Part shown: piece after piece, positions 22,801 through 33,556 of the stretch
Layout: the number at the start of each line of letters is the position of its first letter
Position numbering within the stretch: the first letter of the stretch is position 1
Source of the DNA: Halicephalobus mephisto
Taxonomy: Eukaryota; Nematoda; Chromadorea; Rhabditida; Panagrolaimidae
Assembly: GCA_009193035.1 (NCBI GenBank)
Contig: SWDT01000134.1
Span: 146,018-210,017 of the forward strand
Length of the DNA stretch: 64,000 nucleotides
Direction: 5' to 3'
Notes under the pieces: generated by a model
Told to the model about the DNA's origin: nothing
The model's input: the letters and a program-made list of their open reading frames with translations, nothing else
Database searches by the model: none
Position numbers and translations under genes: made by a program

Positions 22801-24455
22801 GTGAGAATCCGAGAAAGAAACATAATCTAGTAGCGAACCAGAAGCAGTTTCGGCAAAATCTCGTTTAGTTTTGATTTAGCAAAAGAAAAAATATTCCCCG
22901 CTTTTCATTGGAAAATAGCTTCTTGAGCAATGGGAAAGGATTTAGAAGTCTTTAATTCAATTTTATGCCATCTGGACAAAAAAGGAATTTTTAGTTCTGA
23001 TGCTACAATTAAATAGTGCTCAGAAATCCTCGAAATTGGGGTTTTCTAAGCACTATCTAAATTGAGTTTCAAGTAAATCCTTTATGGATAGGGTTAAAAA
23101 AATCAAAATTCTTACAATTTTCAGACACTATTCAAGTTTTCATTAGTAGAGAATTTATAGATAGTGTTCAAAGATTAAAATTCCTAAAATTTTCAGACAC
23201 TATCCAAGTTTAGTTTCAAACAAAACATTCATGGATAGTGTCTAAAAATTAAAATTCCTAAACTTTCTAGACACTATCCAAGTTTAGTTCTTATAAAGTC
23301 ATTCGTGGATAGTGTCTAAAAATAAAATTCCCGATTTTTCTGGACTGTTTAATTTTTTCGCAAATGGATTATTTGAGTATAGTATTGAACAAAATCAAAA
23401 TTCTCAAATTTCCCAAGCACTATTTGAGTTTACAATCATAGCTGATTTGCAAAAAACACCGGAAGGACGATCGCGATAAAATTTTAGGAATGTTAGAAGT
23501 TTCAATTTTTGCCTCCGGGCATTATCATCAAGAGTGACTAAGAATGTAGGATTCGAAATTTTTTGATAATGATTTTAGTGCCCTTTTACAGAAACAAATA
23601 ACAAAATCGTCAGTTTTAAAAACTTACTACTTTAAAGTTCGGATCATTGTAAAGTAGAAATTCCGCAAAACACGTAATACCTAAGCAACAGAACAAGTTC
23701 ATGTAATTTTAGAAAAGTGAGCTCATTGACGTGCTTGAAAAATCTCTCGAAACTGCCATATCAAAGATGAACCAGAGGTGCGACTACACAGGGATCGAAT
23801 TTCACGAGTTTCAGCCGTTGTCGGGAAATGAATGGATATTCGGAAATAGTTGGCTCAACTTGACATAATAACAAAGACGCAATTTCGAAGCTTTGCAAAA
23901 ACTGCAAAAGCTAAACATTGAATGATTTAAAAAGAAGAACGGATTTGAACTTTCGAAAGGAACAAGTCTATAGTTGTCGAACGAGAATCAGATTGACAGA
24001 TCTGGACCTACTTCCTGAGGAAAACCGGGAACTTCGAGTTATAGTTCCAACTGTCTCAAGGGTTTTGAGTAGACACAAATAAACAAGAACGGTCACTCAA
24101 AACGTTCATCGCAAATTTCAGGACTAAGCTCTTGGTCAAATAACTCCAGAAAAGAAACTCACTGTTCAATTTCGCTGACTTCATCCTCGGTCGGGACAAG
24201 GGTCTTGGAATCTAAGGAAATTTCTGATTCTTGACGGATCAGTGAATTTGAAGTGTTCGACTTTTGGATCTGTGCTGAGTCATTTTTGGAAGAAACAGGA
24301 GCTTCAGAATGGAGACGTCTTTTGGCTTTTTCTGAGAATCTACGGGCTTCACCGGGTTTCCAAGTGCCGTAGGCGATGGATCTGTACTTGTTGAAGGACC
24401 CACGGACGTCGTTGTAAGTAGGTAAATCTGGGGCTTGGAGCAACGATGGAGTCAT
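19848..24455 (-). CDS. uncharacterised low-complexity protein with C-terminal coiled coil and PDZ-ligand-like end
   Basis: Four exons (24455-24163, 21089-20733, 20685-20118, 20069-19848) join in frame to 479 residues. I do not recognise the family. The N-terminus has a conserved-looking block DLPTYNDVRGSFNKYRS followed by a basic stretch (EARRFSEKAKRRL); exon 2 holds TISFDPDCYSSAEYLNYCID; exon 3 is basic, then acidic (DNGDEETELDIATEELD), then Ser/Gln-rich; the exon 3-4 junction forms a predicted coiled coil (FGHLKKEITEMRARDAQILES and following heptads). The protein ends in STFV, fitting a class I PDZ-binding motif. Composition suggests an intracellular, mostly disordered scaffold or cytoskeleton-associated protein; that is inference. 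Start is the first true ATG behind a TTTTCAG acceptor at about 24495. It is convergent with the SCPx gene, 113 bases apart, and its first intron is 3.1 kb and repeat-rich. Confidence 0.75.
21540..21900. repeat. cluster of short palindromes, TGGATAGTGTC...GACACTATCCA family (A)
   Basis: About five diverged units, each pairing a left arm like TTGGATAGTGTC with a right arm like GACACTATCCA about 25-40 bases on; the clearest right arms read TAGACACTATCCA near 21642 and GGACACTATCCA near 21806. Units are separated by short spacers containing CAAACTTG. Each unit could fold as a hairpin. It lies in an intron. Confidence 0.7.
22990..23460. repeat. cluster of short palindromes, same family (B)
   Basis: About six units with 72-74 base spacing. 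The best unit has perfect 13-base arms: TGGATAGTGTCTA at 23232-23244 and TAGACACTATCCA at 23268-23280, with a 23-base loop. Right-arm ends at 23134, 23206 and 23280 define the period; spacer is AGTTTAG-like. The outer units are more diverged, as in an ageing array. Confidence 0.8.
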
Positions 24456-26059
24456 GGTAAACGTTGTAATTTTGAGCAAAAACTTTGTAATTTCTGAAAA
24501 TATATAAAATTACAAAACATCTAAAAATAATTTTTATGAGTGGAGGGTTAATAAAAAGCAGAAGCACGAGCGGATACTTGACTAGCAAACAAGAACGAAA
24601 AAACCAATTAAATATTCACTGATTTCCGTGTTGAAACTAAAACTAGTTAGAAATTTGGAGTTTTTAAAAATTACAAATCCTATTCGAATAATATGATTTC
24701 TGACTGCTTATGAATATAGTTAATCCAATAAGATATCTCATCCAAATCCATTGAGTCATCAAATCCTCCCATAGATCGAGTGTACAATTTATCCCACTTG
24801 ATTTTTTTGTTCTTTTCCCGCACCTTCCGGAAAGCCGATTTTCCGCGACTTGGCTGTCAAAAATCCACAAATCGAAGCCAAGTTGCGTAGAGTCGATCCA
24901 TAGCCAACATGACTGACGGAATTTAGAACGAACTATGCAGGAAATCTCCACTTGACAGACTCAGAATAGATTTTGTTAATGAAGATGGTTCTTATGGACT
25001 GCGTGAAGTAAAAACACAAAACTTTGTTTACAGATTGTCATTTTAAACTGTTAAAACGTGAAGAATAACGAAAAGCCAAGCATTCTGTTATTTTTGAAAA
25101 ACAAAAATAATTACAGTAGGATTGACATTTAAGTTTCATGGAAAGTTAATGAGAGAACTCAATTTGAGGAGCAAAAACGAAAAACAAGTCCATTAGGAAC
25201 TTCAATAACAAAGTCGGAAAGTGTCTGCAAACTTTCGAACTTCTCAGATATCCCAGTAATTCTGCCTTCCGATAAATCCAAGGATAGTGCCCAAAACATC
25301 CGAAAAACCGAAGCTTCCTAGACACTATCCAACTTTGCTAATTAGAGTTAATTAAACAAAACTGAATTTTATTTCCTTAAAATTAAAATTACGGTTTCAT
25401 CTATGTACAAGATGGATTCGTACGCGTACGTATCGTTTACATATATAAATCGAAGATTCAAGCACTTGCCCCTCTTCTTGAACTTTCAAGTATCCTGGGC
25501 AAATAACATAATCAAATTCAGAAAGGATGCCGACCAGATAAATCCTCAAATCGTCATCTCGATTATAGCTAAGATAAACACCGGACGATATAACACTCTC
25601 ATACAAATACAAGCGAAGCAAGCCGGACATTTTACAACTTTTATAACCTACCTCGATTTCAGAGAAATTAAAAGTTGATGGGAATATATATTAAAATGAT
25701 TTTTAATATGCAATACCTGAAGGAATGGATTAATAGTAAACAAATATTCGACGAATCTGATCGAAAAGGAAAATCCACAAAAGACAGGTATCGTTGTCGT
25801 TTTTTGTCACTCCTTCGTTTATCCTCGACTCAAATGAAAAAAGTCACAAGAGCAATTTACAAGGGAAATCAAGGAGCGCACTTGAGAATCGAGTATTGAG
25901 ACTGGGGACTTGAGAGTCAGTAAAATCTCGACTCGCAACATCTTATCAAGATGCTTTTTTCAAAAGTCAATGTTGTTCAAGTCAGATTCAATAATAAAAG
26001 AGTAAAGACCAGTAGGTGACGGCAATTTGGAAAACAAAAACACCCAAATAACAGCTCTA

Positions 26060-26380
26060 TTGCAAAACTAGATAATGTTTAAAACCATTGAACTCAAATT
26101 TCCCTGGATACTATCCATTTTTAATAGAGGAATTTTGAATAGTGTCTATAAAGCTATAATTTTTAGACACTATCCATTTTTAATAGAGGAATTTCAAATA
26201 GTGTCTAAAACGTAGAATTTTAGACATTATCCATTTTTAATAAAGGAATTTTAAATAACATCTATAAAGCTATAATTTTTAAACACTATCCATTTTCAAT
26301 GGACCACTTTTGGATAGTACCCGAAAAATTTTGATTTTAAGATTCTTAGACACTATCCATGATTAACGATTAATTTTTTG
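26060..26380. repeat. cluster of short palindromes, same family (D)
   Basis: Five units with right arms ACTATCCATTTTTAAT-like ending at 26117, 26176, 26233, 26293 and 26359, i.e. 57-66 base spacing, and left arms AATAGTGTCTATAAAG-like. The middle units share the interior TATAATTTTTAGACA and differ from clusters A and B in spacer sequence (TTTTTAATAGAGG), so this looks like a separately amplified array of the same palindrome. Confidence 0.75.
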
Positions 26381-26937
26381 AGAAATCGACAGTAAAAGTG
26401 GAACAATTATGAATTCATATAACAGGCATTTCTGTTCCATTAAAAACGCAATTATAGTTTTCACGATAATATTGTAAAACATAGGTCTCTAGACAGCTGA
26501 AAACTGGACTTGCGCGGCGTCAATCACCTCAAGAAAAAAAATTTCTCATTTCAACTGTTTTCGATTCGAATTTTTGCGGTCAATTAACGGCAATGCTAAT
26601 GCGATCAATTTCCAAAAAAATAAAAAATTCCAACGATCGATAGTCAAAATTTAACAAATTTCCAAAATTAACAATGAAAATTTAACTATTGTGCGATGGG
26701 AAAACGGAAAATGCCGGAAGAAAATTCCGGATTGGGTTCTTGAGGACAAAGGAAAGCCGACAACTCTTGACTAGAGGCTGTGGATTTTAAAGGTTTTGGC
26801 ACACGATGGTGAAATCTGAGATCATGTAAAATTTTCAAGGAGATGAATTCAAGGACTTGGGAAATCTTTAGAAAACTATACATTTAGTCATTCTGTTATA
26901 AAAATTAAAAATGAGTTTTATTATAGTTGTCTCGACG

Positions 26938-27132
26938 CGAATTTTTAGAACTTTCCAGTCAAGACCAAAAAGTGCAAAATTTAGTGTTTAGGTGATTCTA
27001 AAAATATGGAATATCATAGTACTATGGAAGTTAAAAATAAATGTTATTACGTAATAGTCCTGACACGAATTTTTAGAACTTTCCAGTCAAGACCAAAAAG
27101 TGCAAAATTTAGTGTTTAGGTGATTCTAAAAA
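26938..27132. repeat. 67-base direct repeat, two copies 128 bases apart
   Basis: Bases 26938-27004 and 27066-27132 are nearly identical and contain AGAACTTTCCAGTCAAGACC and TTTAGTGTTTAGGTGATTC. The start of the unit (GTCTCGACGCGAATTTTTAG) recurs in reverse orientation at about 54771-54812 in an MRP intron, and shorter GAGACAATTTC-containing relatives lie near 54668, 57296 and 57429, so this is a dispersed family. Confidence 0.7.
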
Positions 27133-28224
27133 GATCTATATTATACTATTATGAAAGGCTCTGCAAAGTGATCCTGGCATAAATCTCTGGAAGTTTTTAG
27201 AAACTAAAGTGGTTTAAAATTTTAATTATACAATCATTATTTCGTGATTCGTTTTTGGAATTACATTGTATTTGAAATAGATCTGGAAACTTCTACACCA
27301 GAGTATGTGGGGTACATAGCCTTTTGTCCATTTTCGAAGGTTAATAATTATGTAAAAATACTAATATCAAAAAAATCGAAATATTCCATCGGAACTTGTT
27401 TTGATCGTATGTAAAAATAAATTACAACTATAGTCAAAAATTCAAAATTCACTATAACCTCAACTAAAAGCGCAGAATTTACCCGATCATGTACTCAAAC
27501 AAAATTAAATTTAAAATAGAAAAAAGCAAATTAGCGGCTTTTAATCTTTTCTTTAAGAATCGAGCTTTTCCGAGGCGCGTGTCCGTAAAAGCCCTCTGAA
27601 TCTTTATTGTTCCGAGTGAATTTTCAAAGCAAAACATGTTATAGAATAAAACATTGGTCATAGAAAAACATGCTTGAGGCGTTGAAAATCGCGCGGACAA
27701 AATCATCCGAAATATTTTTTTGTTCAAAAAGAAAAATTTCAAGTTGTTGTTTCTAAAAAAAATAGGGAATAAAAGAAACTTTCCGGAAAAGTTGATAGAA
27801 CCGGAGTTTAACATATTTCTCACCAGTTTTCAAAAACAAAAAAATCAAAGGTATCGCTATTTTGATAAGTCCATTCTTATTGACCAGTCAACAAAGAAAA
27901 GTCTATCAACGCCAGAGGCATTGTCCAGCCCCACTTTACACTTGTAATCTCGAGAAAAAAACTCTTTAAAAAAGTAAAGTGAAAAAAGCATCCACGGCTG
28001 GTTCCGATCAACTCTGGCAAGCCGTAAATTAACCACAAGCAATAAATATCTGAGAAGGACAAGTTTTTTACACATTTCCCGTCACAGAGAGATTTTTTAT
28101 GTAACATATGTCACTAATTAGTAAAGATTATTATTTCTGATACCAAAGCAAATATCCTAAGGTACTATAGAAGATTATAAATAGAATTAAGACACTATCG
28201 TACCTTAAATGACCGTCAAGTGAA

Positions 28225-29248
28225 CTAGCAGAGGAAGGGAATGATTGGCTTCCGGTTCTTGGGGTAGGTGGAGAACTCCTTCTTGTAGTTCCTGTGTTTC
28301 CCATCGGCCCAAATCTTCATTTGGATGAATCCAGCGAGGGTGAAGAACCCAGCAGGAAGGCATTGAGTCAAGATGCAGAAGGAAACCCAAGATCCGACTT
28401 CGTATGTGTAGTTCGGGCAGCTGGTAAGGTCGTACATGCGCGTCAACGGATTGGAGTTGGGGTATGGGATCTTTCGTTCCTTGGTTCCTGGTGGACGCAA
28501 GTCACGGAGCAGAGTATGGATAGAGTAGTTGCCGAGTTCGCAAATGATGAATCCACCAAGTCCGAGGTAAATCTGGAAAGATCCAAGAGCAGGCGGAGTG
28601 TACAAGGGATGGTTGACGAAGTAGGACATGAAGGCAGCGAATCCCCAGTAATATGAGCAGTTCTTGAACAAGTTACGCAGCGGCATGGTTCCATTACTGA
28701 ATCTGTGGACGAATTGAGTTTCATAGAGACGTTTTAGGTAATGGAATGAATGGCAAAAGAGGGCAATGGTAACAGCAAGATCAACGGGTTTGCTGGCTGC
28801 TCCGTTTCCATAGATCAAGGAAGGACGAAGGTAGAAAATTGGATAGACGAACAGAGGACCGGCATATTCGCAAAGGAACACCTGAAAGACATCGATTCGT
28901 AAAATCCATATATGAATTCGCAAAATCTCACAGTTTTCCATGCAATTTGAGGTCCGAGATCGCGATAATACAAAGCGGCAGTTGTGCCAGACAGGTTCAA
29001 GTCGCTAACCAGCTTCTCATCTGGAATATTCTTCCCACGAGCTTCTGCTCTCAGCGAAATCCGTTCCACTTCAAGATGGTTCTTTGCGGAAACTTTTTTC
29101 TTCAAGGACAGGACGGTGTCATTGGAGGAGACCTACAAAGTTACATATATCAAAAGTGAATATTTCCATGGAAACTCACATCCTCAACGATAATCGGAGA
29201 ACGTTTCGGAGATTTGGCATCAAAAACTTCAATCGTTAATTTAGACAT
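28225..29248 (-). CDS. art-1: very-long-chain trans-2,3-enoyl-CoA reductase (TECR/ART-1/Tsc13)
   Basis: Three exons (29248-29180, 29132-28932, 28881-28225) give 308 residues, the usual length. The enzyme does the NADPH-dependent last reduction of each very-long-chain fatty acid elongation cycle in the ER. Residues 1 to about 85 form the ubiquitin-like N-terminal domain typical of TECR (MSKLTIEVFD, NDTVLSLKKKVSAKN). Several membrane segments follow (VFLCEYAGPLFVYPIFYLR, LHYLKR-like FHYLKRLYETQFVHRF). The C-terminal steroid-reductase-like domain shows SCPNYTYEVGSWVSF and the ending KNRKPIIPFLC. The ATG is 10 bases behind TTATTTTTTAG (29259-29261 on this strand), a probable trans-splice site. 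All introns are phase 0. Orthology to C. elegans art-1 and human TECR is clear. Confidence 0.96.
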
Positions 29249-30075
29249 GGCTTACAACCTAAAAAATAAATTTAACAAAAAGAACAAAAGGAAAAACGAC
29301 TGATGGCGTGATGGATTGATAAAGGAAAATGAAAAGTGGTCAGAGGGAATTACGCAGAGAAAGAAGTTGAGCAACCCAGCAAGACCAGAAAACATCCATC
29401 AAGAAAACAAGAGTTATTAGAGCTGTTAGAACTTTCACGACTAAACCAGGGGGTTCGGCAAAGTCACTGTTTGCAAAAGGCTCGAAAGGCCAATTCCGAA
29501 ATTTGTTTGAAAAAGAAAAAATTTATCAAAATTAAATAAAACTGAAAATTTGTTTGAAAAATTAAAAACAAATTTATCAAAATTAAATAAAACTGAAAAT
29601 TTATTTGAAAAAACAAATTTACCGAAAATATTATAAACTTTAAACTTTATAAATTTGATCAAAAATAACTTTAAATATTATTTTTAATAAAGTATTATCC
29701 TGCTTTGAATTTTTTATTTGTTGAAGATCGAAAAATAATATTCTTTGAAATTCATTTTAAAAAATTAAAACAATTTCTTGTTTTCTAAATTTAATATGAT
29801 TCTAATTTTGGAAAAACTAAAATTAGAGCAGTTTTCTAAATTTAAAAACTAACAGGTGTTACATAAACGATTCCAGATAGTGATTCTAGAACTGCTAATT
29901 GTGTATTTCAATCTACTCCCCATCTATATTAAGATTTCAATGCTTATATGTTTATTCTATTCTGAGAACTTTTCGACCCACCTATTACGTTAGGAATTCT
30001 TAACGAATGTATCTGTTTATAAAATTCTTCAAATTTTGATTTCAAAAATAGATTTACCTCTACCGTACGGGAAAT
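29249..30075. other. intergenic with AT-rich tandem repeat
   Basis: Stretch between the art-1 5' end and the first chemoreceptor copy, so it may hold both promoters. Bases about 29502-29622 are a tandem repeat of roughly 60 bases, two copies and a fraction, built on TTTATCAAAATTAAATAAAA and CTGAAAATTTGTTTG. No gene was recognised. Confidence 0.6.
29502..29622. repeat. AT-rich tandem repeat, about 60-base unit
   Basis: The block CAAAATTAAATAAAACTGAA with flanking TTTGTTTGAAAAA occurs twice with a partial third copy. Copies are near identical, so the expansion appears recent. Confidence 0.7.
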
Positions 30076-31206
30076 ATGCGAGTCAACAATTTTTACGAAG
30101 GAACTTTAATATTTCTGACGATATTAACTCTGATCCTTCAACTCTATTCCTTTTTTGTTATGTTACTAAAGTCTCCGAAAACCATGAGTGAATACGGTAA
30201 ATTACTAGCCTACGTTACTGCCTGGGATATGTTATTCAATATTGTACTCGGGTTTGTAATTGCTCCAGAGCTCTTCTTCCCAGCTCCAGGGATGTATTTC
30301 AATGGATTAGCTCAGGATATTTATCATGCATTTGGATATAAGTCTGCTAGAATCTGCGTAGGTTTTTAATTATGAAATAAGTTGGTCAATTTTTGGTTTT
30401 CTGCAGCTCTGCGTTTGGTTATGGGTTCTCGTAATTTTGGTTGCTAACCAGAACTACTGTTTGATATACAGATTCACTGTAATCAGGGAAGATACTCGTT
30501 ACCACGACCATCTAATGTCTATCCCAGGAATCATCATGATACACATAATAGGAGAATCCATCTGTACACTCATTGTTGTCCCTAGTTATCTTACTGTAAT
30601 CGCCACAGAAGAACGGAAAAATGAATTACTGTTGTATTTCCCGAAAGAAAGTTACGAAAATATCCCGTCAGATACCCCTATAGTTATGTTTGATACCTTC
30701 CATTCTAGTGTGGTGCCCTTATGTGGATTGGTCACAGTTATGTTTGTAATTTCCCAATCTGTCTCGATCGCTTGTTGTTGGTATATCATAACAACTTTGA
30801 AAAAGAATGCTTCACACTTTTCTCCTACTACATACAAGTTGCATCTGATTCTAACTTGGGTGCTTTTAGCCCAACTACTTTTACCATTATTATTGGTTAT
30901 ATATGCCTGTCTGTGCATTCATACTGGCAGCTGCTCAAAATTAAACTGGACAACAAAAATGCTCCTACCTGGATTGGTGAATGTGGCATCTTGCTTTTTT
31001 CATTATTTCCATGTACTACAGTAATGGTTAATATGATATTCATCACTCCATACAGGGTTGGTCCTAGTAGGTTTAGATATAGAGCACAGTCCGTAGTTTC
31101 AAAGCTATTGGTTGTAATATACTCTAGATATTTTAACTACCAAAACAGAAACTTCAGAGATATCACCAGCATTGAGAAATCTTATGAAGGAATTTTATTA
31201 TTGTAG
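30076..31206 (+). pseudogene. srh/sri-type chemoreceptor with frameshifts before TM7
   Basis: Seven-transmembrane receptor of the Str/Srh/Sri superfamily. Exon 1 is 30076-30357; exon 2 starts at 30407 behind CTGCAG. Hallmarks: SPKTMSEYGKLLAY, a proline-rich FFPAPGMYFNG, VANQNYCLIYRFTVI. Against its intact paralogue (32553-33556, -), the frame is changed by one extra base at about 30885-30904 and two missing bases at about 30935-30960. The frame-0 product therefore ends at 31024 with an unrelated tail, while the TM7 sequence FPCTTVMVNMIFITPYRV lies in another frame up to 31206. No short intron can restore it. Upstream exons are otherwise undamaged, so the lesion is recent or a C-terminally altered product may still be made. 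Such receptors act in chemosensory cilia. Confidence 0.8.
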
Positions 31207-32552
31207 AGTACTCCCCTATTACTGTATAATCAAATAAACTACAACCAATAGTTTCAAAATCATAGATCATAGTATATTTGAAAAATTGAAATTCAGAATT
31301 TTACTGTGACTTGGGTAACAAAGCTCTCATCAAATTAAGGCTCATGAAGGAGAGGAACTTTCACAAGTGGCCGTTATACCAATGCCGAGTTCGACATTCT
31401 TTTCATCTCAACACTAAAATAATAAATGATAACATCAAATAATGCAAGTGGATGTCGAAGTTTCTTCAAATATTGAAATATGATTGCAAAAGTAGTTGAA
31501 GTCCGAAATAATGATGAATCTCTTATGAATACTGTATCTGTTGTTGAACTTATGACAGCAAACGAAATTATCGTTATTTTATAGAATTACGTCTCTGGCA
31601 ATATCGTAAGAGAGACATCAAAACAGTGTCTAGAGTAGAAGATGAAAGCATTCCTGTTTTCCTTCATCTCATGGCTGTTCTCTGAAATGAGGGAACTGAG
31701 AAAAAATAACTCTTATAATCACTGACTGATATATGTCAAACAAATTTCTAATGTCAACTTTCAACTCATCGCTATAAAGGAATCTAGGAGACGAAAGTTC
31801 CTATTGATAAAAAGCAGTTTTGAGATGAAGAAAAATATATAATTTATTGTTTTTAGTTTAATATTTTTGTGGAAAATAAATATCATCTCACGTAGTCAAG
31901 CAGGAGAAACAAGTTTTTATATTTTCAAGAATATTGGAACGCGACATATTGAATTTGTATCTTTTCCTTATATTAAGACTGATTTTTCTGTTTTTTTAAT
32001 AAGAAACTTCGTTATCAAGATTTATCCATGCTGATGAGTTCAGAATAGTGTATTAGAAGACTCTCCAACACATATCGATTAATGATCTTGAGAGTTAATG
32101 TTCTTCAGATCTCTTATTTTGTGGGAAAGAAATTAAGCATAGAAATAACTTTACTTTCTGTTCTCTGCATGTCTACTTTAATTTTTCTTATAACTTTATC
32201 GTCAATGTAAGTTTCCAAGAATAGTGACAAATTCATATGTTCCCAGTAGTTCAAAAGCATTGATCAACTTTCAAAATCATTCAATTACACTACTCACAGG
32301 AAGTAAAATTTCTTTTGTAACCTAGGCTACTCCCATACTTGTTCATTATATATTTAAAGAAATTTTAATATTCACTTTCATTGGTTCACTTCATCGTTTG
32401 TTAATTTGCTGCTGAACAATGGATACTGTCGAATTGGACTGTAGCGACACAGATACTAAGAAAGTTTTCTTCTCTTTCATTAGTCTCAATTTGACAAGCA
32501 ACGGTACTATCCAAGATTTGGTAAAAGTCTGAAATTCGCAATGTTTTTAGAT
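31207..32552. other. shared 3' flank of an inverted chemoreceptor duplication
   Basis: The stretch between the two convergent receptor copies. Parts of it (about 31670-31850 and, inverted, about 32000-32260) match each other and the segment at 34100-34400, through blocks such as ATAACTTTATCGTCAATGTA and GAGAGTTAATGTTCTTCAGA. No gene is supported. It is best read as duplicated, diverged 3' flank. Confidence 0.6.
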
Positions 32553-33556
32553 TTAATCAAGTATACCAAGACAAACCCAATATGGAGTGATGAAAATTAT
32601 ATTAACCATTACTGTAGTACACGGAAATACTGAAAAAAGCACAATACCACACTTGCCAATCCAGGTAGGAGCATATTCAGCGTTAATATACAACTTTAGA
32701 GCAGCCCCCAGCATGAATGCACAGACAGGCAATATTATCATTAACAGTGGGAAAAATAGTTGGGCCATAAGCACTCTAGTTAGAATCAGATGAAGCCTAT
32801 ATGTGGTGGGGGAAAAGTGTGAAACATTCTTTTTCAAAGTTGTTATGATATGCCAACAACAAGCAATCGAAAGAGATTGGGAAATTATGAACATCACTGT
32901 GACCAATCCACATAGTGGAACAATAATGGGGTGGAAGGTATCAAATACAACTACAGGGGTATCTGACGGGATATTTTCGTAACTTTTTTTCGGGAAATAC
33001 AACAGTAATTCATTTTTTCGTTCTTCTGTGGCGATTACAGTAAAATAACTAGGGACAACAATGAGTGCACTGATGAATTCTCCTATTATGTGCATAATAA
33101 CTATTCCTGGGATGGACATTAGATAGTCGTGGTAACGAGTATCTTCCCTGATTACAGTGAATCTGTATATCAAACAGTAGTTCTGGTTAGCAACCAAAAA
33201 CACAAGAACCCATAAATAAACAGCCAACTGAAATCGTTAAAATTTTCTAAATTACTTGATAATTAAAAACCTACGCAGATTCTGGCAGACTCATATCCAA
33301 ATACATGATAAATATTTTGACCTAATCCATTGAGATACATCCCTGGAACTGGGAAGAAGAGTCCTGGTGCCATCACAAATCCGAGAACAATGGTGAAGAA
33401 CATATCCCAGGTAGTAGTGTAGGCTAACAGTTTCCCGTATTCGCTCATTGTTTTTGGAGATTTGAGCAGCATGACGAAAAAGGAATACAATTGGAGGATG
33501 AGAGTTAATATTGTCATGAATATCAAAATCCCTTCATAAGTATTACCTATTCTCAT
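32553..33556 (-). CDS. srh/sri-type seven-transmembrane chemoreceptor
   Basis: Two exons (33556-33275, 33227-32553) give 318 residues. Close paralogue of the frameshifted copy at 30076-31206, with the same intron position (after ARIC) and an intact frame through TM7. Visible: TM1 LIFMTILTLILQLYSFFVML, SPKTMSEYGKLLAY, FFPVPGMYLNG, VANQNYCLIYRFTV at the end of TM3, TM4 IMHIIGEFISALIVVPSYF, a long extracellular loop with NIPSDTP, TM5, the SHFSPTTYRLHLILTRV segment before TM6, and TM7 IVLFSVFPCTTVMVNIIFITPYW. Length fits the family. Presumed odorant or pheromone receptor of sensory neurons; ligand unknown. Exact subfamily (srh or sri) is uncertain. It faces its paralogue tail to tail. Confidence 0.85.

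Larger units (their letters stand above)
21090..24162 (-). other. 3.1-kb first intron carrying palindrome clusters
   Basis: Intron of the disordered-protein gene. It contains two clusters of the TGGATAGTGTCTA / TAGACACTATCCA palindromes (about 21540-21900 and 22990-23460) separated by about 1 kb of unique sequence. No coding exon was recognised inside it. A short inverted repeat (AGTGACACGGA at about 22441 with TCCGTCACT at about 22477) is also present. Confidence 0.6.
24456..28224. other. repeat-rich intergenic stretch
   Basis: About 3.8 kb between the disordered-protein gene and the enoyl reductase gene. It contains one isolated palindrome (about 25260-25340), palindrome cluster D (26060-26380), and a 67-base direct repeat (26938-27004 and 27066-27132). 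Several 60-115 residue open frames occur but none has a convincing start, splice structure or family match. Confidence 0.55.

Noticed and set aside
24664..24951. 95-residue Trp-rich open frame, minus strand
   Set aside because: No homology recognised, no acceptor or clear start; likely chance.
25397..25899. Opposed and consecutive open frames of 74-91 residues
   Set aside because: Frames on both strands overlap, composition is AT-driven and none shows conserved motifs.
26686..26883. 65-residue open frame, minus strand, between repeats
   Set aside because: No motif, no splice support, adjacent to repeat clusters.
27479..27947. Overlapping Phe/Lys-rich open frames
   Set aside because: Low-complexity AT-rich translation on both strands without gene signals.
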